DNA of 8,046 bases from contig DNXT01000051.1 of the NCBI GenBank assembly GCA_003505795.1, positions 1 through 8,046 of the forward strand, read 5' to 3'. Shown here one piece after another: positions 1-5,867 of the stretch (the stretch's first letter is position 1; the number at the start of each line of letters is the position of its first letter). Both the position numbers and the translations under genes were made by a program. Source of the stretch: Lysobacteraceae bacterium. Its GTDB lineage: Bacteria > Pseudomonadota > Gammaproteobacteria > Xanthomonadales > Xanthomonadaceae. The notes beneath the pieces are model-generated. The model ran no database searches. It was not told where the DNA came from and saw nothing but the letters and a program-made list of their open reading frames with translations.

Positions 1-291
1 GCGCAGCGCGTCGACCAGGGCGCGGTTGTCGGCGCCGTGGCAGGTCGCCTGCACGATCACGTTGCGCTCGAAGCCGAGGAAGTCGCGCAGCGCGAACAGC
101 CGCTCCTTGCCGGCGTCGCACGGCGTGTACTTGCGCTCGGGCGCGTACGCGAACACCTCGCCCGGGCCGAACACGTGGCAGTGCGCGTCGACCGCGCCCG
201 GCGGCGGCACGAAGCGCGGCCTGCTCGGGTCCGGGTGGAAGTCCAGCCAGTCGGCGTCCTTCTGGAACGTATTCTCTGGAAGCCGGGCCAT
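1..291 (-). CDS. ligI: 2-pyrone-4,6-dicarboxylate (PDC) hydrolase LigI, N-terminal part, cut by the window edge
   Basis: This frame has a start codon and stays open to the left edge, giving 97 residues of a family that is usually about 290 long. LigI is a cytoplasmic amidohydrolase-superfamily lactonase that opens PDC to 4-oxalomesaconate in the protocatechuate 4,5-cleavage and gallate routes. Visible marks are the strand-1 HxH motif (DAHCHVFGPG, H37 and H39) followed by YTPCDA at 55-60, a combination I associate with LigI-type proteins, and a strand reading NVIVQATCHG at 77-86. The ATG at 289-291 shares one base with the ligJ stop codon (TGATG), and an AGGGGA-like ribosome site lies just upstream inside ligJ, so translation is probably coupled. 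The product of LigI is the substrate of the ligU product encoded upstream. The main alternative is another PDC-hydrolase-like amidohydrolase; the neighbours favour LigI. Confidence 0.87.
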   Translation of the reverse strand, partial: MARLPENTFQKDADWLDFHPDPSRPRFVPPPGAVDAHCHVFGPGEVFAYAPERKYTPCDAGKERLFALRDFLGFERNVIVQATCHGADNRALVDALR

Positions 292-1313
292 CACAGTCCC
301 CTCGCCTTCAGCTGCGCGTCCAGGCGCGGATAGACGCGCCGGGCGTTGCCCTCGAACACCTGGCGCTTGGCCGCCTCGGAGATCGCCAGCGCGTCGATGT
401 AGCGCTTGGTGTCGTCGAAATGGTGGCCGGTCTGCGGGTCGATGCCGCGCACCGCGCCGACCATCTCCGAGCCGAACAGGATGTTGTCGATGTCGATCAC
501 CTCGAACAGCAGGTCGATGCCGGGCTGATGATAGACGCAGGTGTCGAAGAACACGTTCTTCATCACGTGCCCGGCCAGCGCCGGCTTGCCGAGCATGTCG
601 GCCAGGCCGCGGAACCGGCCCCAGTGGTAGGGCACCGCACCGCCGCCGTGCGGGATGACGAAGCGCAACTCCGGGAAGTCGCCGAACAGGTCGCCCTGCA
701 GGAACTGCATGAACGCGGTGGTGTCGGCGTTGAGGTAGTGCGCGCCCGTGGCGTGGAAGTTGGGGTTGCAGCTGCCGGACACGTGCACCATCGCCGGCAC
801 GTCCAGCTCGACCATCTTCTCGAAGAACGGGTACCAGGCCTTGTCGGTCAGCGGCACGCCGCTCCAGTGGCCGCCGGACGGGTCCGGGTTGAGGTTGCAG
901 CCGACGAAGCCGAGCTCGTTGACGCAGCGTTCGAGTTCGGCGATCGAGTTGGCGATCGGCGCGCCCGGCGACTGCGGCAGCTGGCACACGCCGATGAAGG
1001 TCTCCGGATACAGCTGCACCACCCGCGCGATCAGGTCGTTGCAGCGGCGCGTCCACGCCTGGCTGACCGCCTCGTCGCCGACGTGGTGGGCCATGGTGCT
1101 GGCGCGCGGCGAGAAGATGGTCATGTCGGCGCCGCGCTCGCGCAGCAGCTTGAGCTGGTTGGACTCGATGCTCTCGCGGATCTGGTCGTCGGACAGGTGC
1201 GGGTAGTCCGGCGCCGGCAGCGACGGGTCGTCGAAGTGCGCGACCTGGGCCTTGCGGAACGCGTCGTGCGCGGCCGGCGCGGTGGTGTAGTGACCGTGGC
1301 AGTCGATGATCAT
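291..1313 (-). CDS. ligJ: 4-oxalomesaconate hydratase LigJ (amidohydrolase superfamily)
   Basis: A 340-residue cytoplasmic enzyme, full length for LigJ (about 341 in Sphingobium SYK-6). It hydrates the isomerised oxalomesaconate to 4-carboxy-4-hydroxy-2-oxoadipate (CHA), the substrate of LigK. The protein begins with the metal-binding HxH motif (DCHGH, H6 and H8). Further amidohydrolase residues are H177 (MVHVSG), H222 (PHGGGAVPYHWGR) and E283 (LFGSEM). Their spacing fits the zinc ligands and catalytic glutamate I recall for LigJ, numbered one higher there; that match is from memory. The ATG at 1311-1313 is chosen because the HxH motif follows at once and GAGG lies nine bases upstream. It sits 28 bp after the porin stop and overlaps ligI by one base, so it is part of the same operon. 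GalB hydratases do the same step but belong to a different (PIG-L-like) family, so this is the LigJ type. A related decarboxylase-like amidohydrolase is less likely. Confidence 0.88.
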   Translation of the reverse strand: MIIDCHGHYTTAPAAHDAFRKAQVAHFDDPSLPAPDYPHLSDDQIRESIESNQLKLLRERGADMTIFSPRASTMAHHVGDEAVSQAWTRRCNDLIARVVQLYPETFIGVCQLPQSPGAPIANSIAELERCVNELGFVGCNLNPDPSGGHWSGVPLTDKAWYPFFEKMVELDVPAMVHVSGSCNPNFHATGAHYLNADTTAFMQFLQGDLFGDFPELRFVIPHGGGAVPYHWGRFRGLADMLGKPALAGHVMKNVFFDTCVYHQPGIDLLFEVIDIDNILFGSEMVGAVRGIDPQTGHHFDDTKRYIDALAISEAAKRQVFEGNARRVYPRLDAQLKARGL

Positions 1314-1341
1314 GGGAAAGGTCCTCGGTGGGGGAGGGGCG

Positions 1342-2658
1342 TCACCAGCCGAACAGCTGCGCGAAGTGCACGTCCACGCGCAGGCCGACGATCAGCACGT
1401 CGTCGATGTCGTGCAATCGGGTCGGGGCGTTGATCGGGTCGGGATTGACGACGTACTGCAGGTTGGGCATCAGCCGGATGCCCGGATGCACCGCCCAGCC
1501 GTAGCTGAGTTCGGCGATGATCTCGTCGTTGTGCGGGCTGCCGCTGCCGCCGGCGCGGGCGCGGCGGTCGCGCAGGTAGGCCATCTCCAGCCCGTCGAAG
1601 TGGGTGTCGGAGACGAACAACGCCAGCGTGTCCTGGTCGCGGCCGGCGAAGGTGCCGGTCTTGACCGCGCCGAGCGCGGCGAAGTATTTCACCGGCGCCG
1701 GGTTGCCGGTGTTGATGAAGTAGCGGCCGAACAGCGCCAGGTTGCGCTTGCCGTCGCCGCGCCACACGGTCTGGTCGCCCATCGCGTACCAGCCGACGCG
1801 GTCGCCGTCCTGGGTCGCGAAGCGCTTGCCGGTGAGGCCGGCGGAGTTGCCGTCGACGTCGTAGAACGGGCTGTTGCCGCCGTCGGTGTTGCGGTAGACG
1901 CCGAGCCGGTAGGCGCGCGGCAGGCGGTCGTTGGCGAAGCTGGTCTGGTAGCCGATCTCGCCGGCGCTGAGCGTGCCGGTACCGTCGCGCCAGGAGAAGT
2001 CCACGCCGTTCTTGCCGGCCCTGTTGAGGTCGTTGTTGTAGTCGAACACGCCCGCCTGCACGTACCAGTGCGACCTGGCGTCGTAGCGCACCAGGCCGGC
2101 CCACGACGAGTTTGGATAGGCGGTGATGCCCAGGTCGGTGATCGGCCCGTACGGCGTCAGGCACATCGCGTTGCTCATGAACACGCAGTCGAGCGGCGAG
2201 TTGTTGAAGTAGCTGTTCAACGCCGTGCGCCCGGCGATGATGCTCAGGCCGTTGTCGAACTGGTGCTTGATCGTGAACCGGGTCAGCCGGCCGCCGGCGA
2301 CCGGGCGCCAGGTCTGCTGGGCGCTGATCGAGTTGCCGATCTTCTCGCGCGCCAGGTTGCGGCCGGCGAACCAGGCGCCCTGCACGTCGATCTCGGTGCC
2401 GTGCACGCCGAACAGCGTGTCCAGGTCGAACTTGGATTCGGCCATGAACCAGTACGAGCCCTCGGTGCCCTGCTCGACGCCGCCGACCGGATTGGAGGCG
2501 ACGTTGCCGACGAAGTCGAAGGTCAGGTCGATGCCCTCGGGCACCTTGCCGGTGGACGCGGCCGCGGTGGCCTGCGGCTGCGCCGCCGCCGGCGCGAGCG
2601 TGCCGACGGCGAGCCCTCCCAGCAGCAGGCCCAGGATGGAACGGGTGATACGGGACAC
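1342..2658 (-). CDS. OprB-family carbohydrate-selective type outer-membrane porin
   Basis: A 438-residue protein with an OprB-like body. The start is a GTG, fixed by a strong AGGAGG five bases upstream and by the signal peptide that follows it: basic MSRITR, a hydrophobic run at 8-22, then APAAA with likely cleavage after A26. Downstream are alternating beta-strand patterns and family-typical stretches: SSWAGLVRYD (184-193), HWYVQAGVFD (197-206), GYQTSFANDRLPRAYRLGVY (236-255), ALFGRYF (308-314), GRDQDTL (339-345) and MPNLQYVVNP (397-406). The chain ends in aromatic FGW, as outer-membrane barrels do. Two cysteines (C158 and C166) eight residues apart may form a disulfide in an extracellular loop. 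It should let small substrates across the outer membrane. Its place between ligJ and the inner-membrane symporter suggests a carboxylated aromatic or acid rather than a sugar, but that is inference; OprB relatives are not all sugar-specific. Confidence 0.85.
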   Translation of the reverse strand: MSRITRSILGLLLGGLAVGTLAPAAAQPQATAAASTGKVPEGIDLTFDFVGNVASNPVGGVEQGTEGSYWFMAESKFDLDTLFGVHGTEIDVQGAWFAGRNLAREKIGNSISAQQTWRPVAGGRLTRFTIKHQFDNGLSIIAGRTALNSYFNNSPLDCVFMSNAMCLTPYGPITDLGITAYPNSSWAGLVRYDARSHWYVQAGVFDYNNDLNRAGKNGVDFSWRDGTGTLSAGEIGYQTSFANDRLPRAYRLGVYRNTDGGNSPFYDVDGNSAGLTGKRFATQDGDRVGWYAMGDQTVWRGDGKRNLALFGRYFINTGNPAPVKYFAALGAVKTGTFAGRDQDTLALFVSDTHFDGLEMAYLRDRRARAGGSGSPHNDEIIAELSYGWAVHPGIRLMPNLQYVVNPDPINAPTRLHDIDDVLIVGLRVDVHFAQLFGW

Positions 2659-2663
2659 GAGCG

Positions 2664-2669
2664 CCTCCT
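2664..2669 (-). promoter_or_regulatory. Shine-Dalgarno of the porin gene (AGGAGG, before a GTG start)
   Basis: Read on the minus strand this is AGGAGG, then five bases, then GTG at 2658-2656. It is the best ribosome site near this end of the frame and lies directly before the signal peptide, so it decides the GTG start. Confidence 0.75.
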
Positions 2670-2670
2670 G

Positions 2671-2690
2671 TCCGGCCCCCTCCGGCCGGA
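2671..2690 (-). promoter_or_regulatory. Small hairpin immediately upstream of the porin ribosome site
   Basis: On the minus strand TCCGGCC pairs with GGCCGGA around a six-base loop GGAGGG (7-bp perfect stem). It ends one base before the AGGAGG. It could affect ribosome access or protect the 5' end of a processed porin transcript. The bases at 2681-2690 are also a 10-bp palindrome (TCCGGCCGGA). In such GC-rich DNA a 7-bp stem can occur by chance. Confidence 0.35.
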
Positions 2691-2706
2691 ACGATGATGG
2701 TGGATG

Positions 2707-2733
2707 GCGCGCCGGCCGCAGCGGCCGGCGCGC
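2707..2733 (-). terminator. Perfect 13-bp GC inverted repeat just after the symporter gene (attenuator or processing hairpin)
   Basis: GCGCGCCGGCCGC and its exact reverse complement are separated by one base, six bases after the symporter stop codon. The transcript would fold into a very stable all-GC stem. No T-run follows on the minus strand (CATCCACC), so it is not a canonical intrinsic terminator. A partial terminator, a Rho-assisted site or an RNA-processing and stability element are all possible. Since ligJ and ligI lie downstream without an obvious new promoter, some read-through must occur, or an unrecognised promoter lies in the remaining gap. Confidence 0.5.
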
Positions 2734-2739
2734 GGACGA

Positions 2740-4053
2740 TCAGGCCTGCTGCACGCCGAGCTGGCGCCGGCGCAGGCCACGGTTGCCGATGGTCTCGGCC
2801 AGCAGCTTTTCGTCGAGCTTGCCTTCCCACTTGGCGATGACGATCGTGGCGACCGCGTTGCCGACCAGGTTCACGAAGGTCAGGCCCTCGGCGAGGATGC
2901 GGTGGATGCCCAGGATCAGCGCGATGCTGGCCACCGGGATGGTGCCGGTGGTCGACAGCGTCGCCGCCAGCACCACGAACGCCGCGCCGGCCACGCCGGC
3001 CGCGCCCTTGGAGGTCAGCAGCAGCACCGCGATCAGGCCGAGCTCGTGCCAGAACGTCAGGTGGGTGTTGGTGGCCTGCGCCAGGAACACCGCCACCGTG
3101 GTCAGGTACAGGCAGGTGCCGTCGAGGTTGAACGAGTAGCCGGCCGGGATCACGAAGCCGACCACGCCCTCCTCGCAGCCGACCTTCTTCATCTTCTCGA
3201 TCAGGCGCGGCAGCACGGTCTCGGTCGAGGTGGTGGCGGCGACCACGACGATCTCGTCGCGGATGTAGCCGAGCAGGCGCCACAGGCTGACCCCGCACCA
3301 GCGGCACACCAGGCCGAACACCAGTGCGGTGAACAGGCCGCAGACCACGAAGAATTCCAGGATCAGCTCGCCCAGCGACATCAGCGAGCCGGTGCCGAAC
3401 TGGCCGACGGTGAACGCGATCGCGCCGAACGCGCCGAGCGGCGCGAAGTACATGACGTAGCCGATGATCTTGAACAGCGCCGACGAGGTGCCCTCGATCA
3501 CGCGCATCACCGGCGCGGCGCGCTCGCCGATCGCCGCCAGCGCCACGCCGAACAGCACCGACACGAACAGCACCTGCAGCACGTGGGCCTCGGTGAACGC
3601 GCTGACCAGCGTGTTCGGGATGATGTTCATCATGTAGGCCACGATGGTCTGGTCGTGCGCGGTGTGCACGTAGCCCTGGATCGCGGCGGTATCGATGGTG
3701 CCCGGGTCGATGTTCATGCCCACGCCGGGCTGCCACAGGTCGACCCCGATCAGGCCCACCACCAGCGCCAGGATGGTGATGACCTCGAAGTAGATGATCG
3801 ATTTCAGCGCCAGCCGGCCGACGCTGCGCATGTCGCTCATGCCGGCGATGCCGTGCACCACGGTGACGAAGATGATCGGGCCGATCATCATCCGGATCAG
3901 CTTGATGAAGGCGTCGCCGAGCGGCTTCATCGCGGTGCCGGCGTCCGGCGCCAGCCAGCCCAGCAGCACGCCGATCACGGTGCCGGCCAGCACCTGGAAC
4001 CAGAGCTGCCCGAAAATGCCGAAGCGGCCGGGCCGCTTCCCTTGAACTGCCAT
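2740..4053 (-). CDS. dctA: DctA-type dicarboxylate/cation symporter (DAACS family)
   Basis: A 437-residue inner-membrane transporter, close to the 428 of E. coli DctA. It takes up dicarboxylates with a cation gradient. Hydrophobic segments occur near 15-35, 55-70, 87-105, 140-175, 200-215, 228-250, 295-325 and 338-385. The family core is clear: the substrate-binding hairpin region around ATTSTETVLPRL (273-284), GYSFNLDGT (305-313) with LAQATNT (324-330), SKGAAGV (348-354) and the NLVGNAVATIVIAKWEG helix (395-411). At the hairpin the usual serine-rich tip (SSSE in E. coli) reads TTSTE, so substrate choice may differ from plain succinate/fumarate/malate uptake. The ATG at 4051-4053 is chosen because GGGAGGG lies four bases before it and the protein then starts like DctA. 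An in-frame ATG 39 codons earlier would give a non-homologous tail running into ligU. In this operon it may import PDC or another pathway acid; that is inference. Confidence 0.88.
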   Translation of the reverse strand: MAVQGKRPGRFGIFGQLWFQVLAGTVIGVLLGWLAPDAGTAMKPLGDAFIKLIRMMIGPIIFVTVVHGIAGMSDMRSVGRLALKSIIYFEVITILALVVGLIGVDLWQPGVGMNIDPGTIDTAAIQGYVHTAHDQTIVAYMMNIIPNTLVSAFTEAHVLQVLFVSVLFGVALAAIGERAAPVMRVIEGTSSALFKIIGYVMYFAPLGAFGAIAFTVGQFGTGSLMSLGELILEFFVVCGLFTALVFGLVCRWCGVSLWRLLGYIRDEIVVVAATTSTETVLPRLIEKMKKVGCEEGVVGFVIPAGYSFNLDGTCLYLTTVAVFLAQATNTHLTFWHELGLIAVLLLTSKGAAGVAGAAFVVLAATLSTTGTIPVASIALILGIHRILAEGLTFVNLVGNAVATIVIAKWEGKLDEKLLAETIGNRGLRRRQLGVQQA

Positions 4054-4057
4054 AAAA

Positions 4058-4064
4058 CCCTCCC
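4058..4064 (-). promoter_or_regulatory. Shine-Dalgarno of the symporter gene (GGGAGGG)
   Basis: Minus-strand GGGAGGG followed by TTTT and ATG. It lies in the 40-bp gap after ligU and decides the start at 4053 over the in-frame ATG at 4170. Confidence 0.75.
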
Positions 4065-4093
4065 AGGTCGAGATTGTGGCGACGCCGATGCCG

Positions 4094-5149
4094 TCAGTCG
4101 AACAGGCGCCCGTCGAAAAGCTTTCTTGCCGTGCGCAGCACCGCGGCGCGCTGCACCGCGCCGTCGGCATCGAGGTCGATCACGCAGCCGGTGGCCCCGC
4201 TCGGATGCTCCACGTCCAGCTGCAGGTGCGGTCCCGCCGGCAGCTTCGCCAGCGCGTGCGCCGGCGATCCCGGCAGCAGGCAGGCGCTGGCCACGCTGAC
4301 CGCGCCGAGCACGCCGATCGAGGCGTGGCAGCGGTGCGGGATGAACGAGCGCACGCTGATCGTGCCGCCGTTGCGCGGGGCCGCGACCAGCATCATCTTC
4401 GGCACGCTCTTGCCGGCGACGTCGCCGAGGTTCATGCGCGGCCCGGCCTGCAGCCGGATCGCCTCCAGCCGGGCCTTCAGCGCCTGGTCGCCGTCGAGCG
4501 TGGCGCGGTCCTCGTAGCCGCCGATGCCCAGGTCGCCGGCGCGCAGCACCACGCACGGCATGCCGTTGTCGATCAGGGTCGCCTCGATGCCGTCGATCAC
4601 GTCCACCGCGTTGCCGGTCGGCAGCAGCGCGCCGCACGAGGAACCGGCGATGTCGGCGAACGCCAGCGGCACCGGCGCGGCGCTGCCGGGCACCCCGTCG
4701 ATGCGCGCCTCGCCCTCGTAGCTGACCCGCCCGCCCGGCGTCTGCACCGTGGCGGTGGCGAGCTTGCCGGTGTTGAGCATGAAGATCCGCACCTCGGTCT
4801 GGCCGTCGGCAGCGGCCACCAGGCCGCGCTCGATCGCGAACGGACCGACGCCGGCCAGCATGTTGCCGCAGTTCTGCGCGTCGCTGACCAGCGCCTGGTC
4901 GACGTAGACCTGCAGGAACAGGTAGTCGACGTCGGCGTCGTCGCGGCTGGAGCGCGCCACCACCGCGGCCTTGGAGGCCAGCGGATCGGCGCCGCCCATG
5001 CCGTCGATCTGGCGCGGGTCGGGCGAGCCGTAGGCGCGCAGCAGCAACGCATCGCGCGCGGCGGGGTCGGCCGGCAGCTCGTCGGCCAGGAAGAACCCGC
5101 CCTTGGAGGTGCCGCCGCGCATCCACATCGCGCGCACGCCGTCAGACAT
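4094..5149 (-). CDS. ligU: 4-oxalomesaconate isomerase/tautomerase (LigU/GalD, PrpF family)
   Basis: A 351-residue cytoplasmic PrpF-family protein, usual length about 350-360, with the two-lobed diaminopimelate-epimerase-like fold. It begins with the PrpF hallmark MWMRGGTSKGGFF (8-20). Other marks are IDGMGGADPLASK (48-60), QNCGNMLAGVGPFA (92-105), MLNTGK (124-129), PTGN (177-180) and PHRCHASIGVLG (271-282). K60 and C94 are 34 residues apart, the same spacing as the K66/C100 pair I recall as catalytic in Sphingobium LigU. It moves a double bond in the LigI product so that LigJ can hydrate it. The same family includes GalD of the gallate pathway and PrpF of the methylcitrate cycle; ligI, ligJ and the ligK remnant next door decide for LigU/GalD. 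The ATG overlaps the end of the upstream gene by 8 bp and lacks a strong ribosome site, so translational coupling is likely. Confidence 0.87.
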   Translation of the reverse strand: MSDGVRAMWMRGGTSKGGFFLADELPADPAARDALLLRAYGSPDPRQIDGMGGADPLASKAAVVARSSRDDADVDYLFLQVYVDQALVSDAQNCGNMLAGVGPFAIERGLVAAADGQTEVRIFMLNTGKLATATVQTPGGRVSYEGEARIDGVPGSAAPVPLAFADIAGSSCGALLPTGNAVDVIDGIEATLIDNGMPCVVLRAGDLGIGGYEDRATLDGDQALKARLEAIRLQAGPRMNLGDVAGKSVPKMMLVAAPRNGGTISVRSFIPHRCHASIGVLGAVSVASACLLPGSPAHALAKLPAGPHLQLDVEHPSGATGCVIDLDADGAVQRAAVLRTARKLFDGRLFD

Positions 5150-5867
5150 AGGTCAGGCCCGCGGCGGCCAGGCGCTCGCGCATCGCGTAGATGTCCAGGC
5201 CGAGCTCGCCGGCGGCCAGGCGCTCGCGCTTGGCCTGCTCGCGCGCTTCGCGCGCCCGGGCCTCGGCCAGCACGTGCTCGGCATCGGCGCGGGGGACGAC
5301 GCATACGCCGTCGTCGTCGGCCACCACCACGTCGCCCGGATTGACCAGCGCACCGGCGCAGACCAGCGGCACGTTCACCGATCCCAGCGTCTGCTTGACC
5401 GTGCCCTGGGCGCAGATCGCCCGGCTCCACGCCGGGAAGCCCATCGCGGTCAGCTCGCGCACGTCGCGCACGCCGGCGTCGATGACCAGGCCGCGGCAGC
5501 CGCGCGCCTGCGCCGAGGTCGCCAGCAGGTCGCCGAAATAGCCGTCGCAGCACTCGCTGGTCGGCGCCACCACCAGCACGTCGCCGGCGCGCAACGCCGT
5601 GGTTTCGGCCCAGGGCTGCAGCAGCGGCTCGCCGCGCGGGGTCGCGTTGGCCGCCGACAACGTGCGGTCGAGGTCGCCCGCGCACTCCAGCGCGGTGCGC
5701 GAATTGGCCAGCCACTCGAAGCGCGGCAGGGGCAGCTGGCGCTGCTGCAACGACTGGAAGCGCGCGACGAACGCGCTGCCGACGGTGCCGGTGCCGAGCA
5801 GTGCCAGGCGCGGCACCTGCGCCTTCGCGGCCGGCCGGGGTTTCAGGACCGCGGCGGCACTGCTCAT
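5142..5867 (-). CDS. hom'-'ligK: In-frame chimera: homoserine dehydrogenase N-terminus joined to 4-carboxy-4-hydroxy-2-oxoadipate aldolase (LigK, RraA-like) lacking its N-terminus
   Basis: An uninterrupted 241-residue frame made of two unrelated parts. Residues 1-94 look like the start of a homoserine dehydrogenase: strand and dinucleotide-binding loop LALLGTGTVGSAFVARF (21-37) and LANSRTA (53-59). Its ATG overlaps the metB stop as ATGA, exactly where hom sits in xanthomonads. From about G95 the sequence is LigK/HMG-aldolase of the RraA-like fold: GDVLVVAPTS (95-104), GYFGDLLATS (109-118), LVIDAGVRD with the R134-D135 metal/substrate pair (G-X20-R-D motif), WSRAICAQGTVK (147-158), GSVNVP (162-167), GDVVVADDDGVCVVP (178-192) and the ELGLDIY tail (221-227). 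Normal LigK is about 228 residues, so some 75-80 N-terminal residues are missing, and Hom lacks its catalytic and dimerisation parts. Dehydrogenase activity should be lost. Aldolase activity is doubtful, since the lost part belongs to the fold. The C-terminal part alone would usually be annotated as the aldolase or an RraA-family protein. Confidence 0.85.
   Translation of the reverse strand: MSSAAAVLKPRPAAKAQVPRLALLGTGTVGSAFVARFQSLQQRQLPLPRFEWLANSRTALECAGDLDRTLSAANATPRGEPLLQPWAETTALRAGDVLVVAPTSECCDGYFGDLLATSAQARGCRGLVIDAGVRDVRELTAMGFPAWSRAICAQGTVKQTLGSVNVPLVCAGALVNPGDVVVADDDGVCVVPRADAEHVLAEARAREAREQAKRERLAAGELGLDIYAMRERLAAAGLTYV
5571..5590 (-). other. Fusion junction between homoserine dehydrogenase and LigK coding sequence
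   Basis: On the minus strand the codons GGC GAC GTG (Gly-Asp-Val, 5585-5577) lie where the two homologies meet. Homoserine dehydrogenases of this group continue after LRxGD with a V-V-D-A-T-like strand, whereas LigK has GDVLVVAPTS here. A short shared stretch would allow recombination or deletion by microhomology, or misjoining during assembly. The exact crossover cannot be placed more closely without the parent sequences. The wording of the two parent families is from memory. Confidence 0.6.

Noticed and set aside
1306..2697. Long plus-strand open frame (about 463 codons) opposite the porin gene
   Set aside because: Its translation is a repetitive A/V/R/G/D mixture without domains, as expected opposite a GC-rich gene. 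The minus strand carries a recognisable porin with signal peptide and ribosome site.
1310..3736. 808-codon minus-strand frame spanning the porin and part of the symporter
   Set aside because: Arg/Gly/Ala-rich out-of-frame translation of two well-supported genes.
4054..4170. N-terminal extension of the symporter to an ATG at 4170
   Set aside because: The extra 39 residues do not resemble DctA and would overlap ligU by 77 bp. The ATG at 4053 has GGGAGGG in front.
2704..4299. Long plus-strand open frame (about 531 codons) opposite the symporter
   Set aside because: Rich in H, Q, R, A and D with no family features; the opposite strand encodes a clear DctA homologue.
4076..5344. Plus-strand open frame (about 422 codons) opposite ligU
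   Set aside because: Low-complexity shadow of a gene with conserved PrpF motifs; no ribosome site or recognisable domain.
5142..5867. Reading the chimera as a frameshifted or simply mis-started ligK
   Set aside because: The frame has no break, and the upstream part carries positive homology to homoserine dehydrogenase in its expected operon position. A missing LigK start is not found in any other frame, as the preceding bases are metB.
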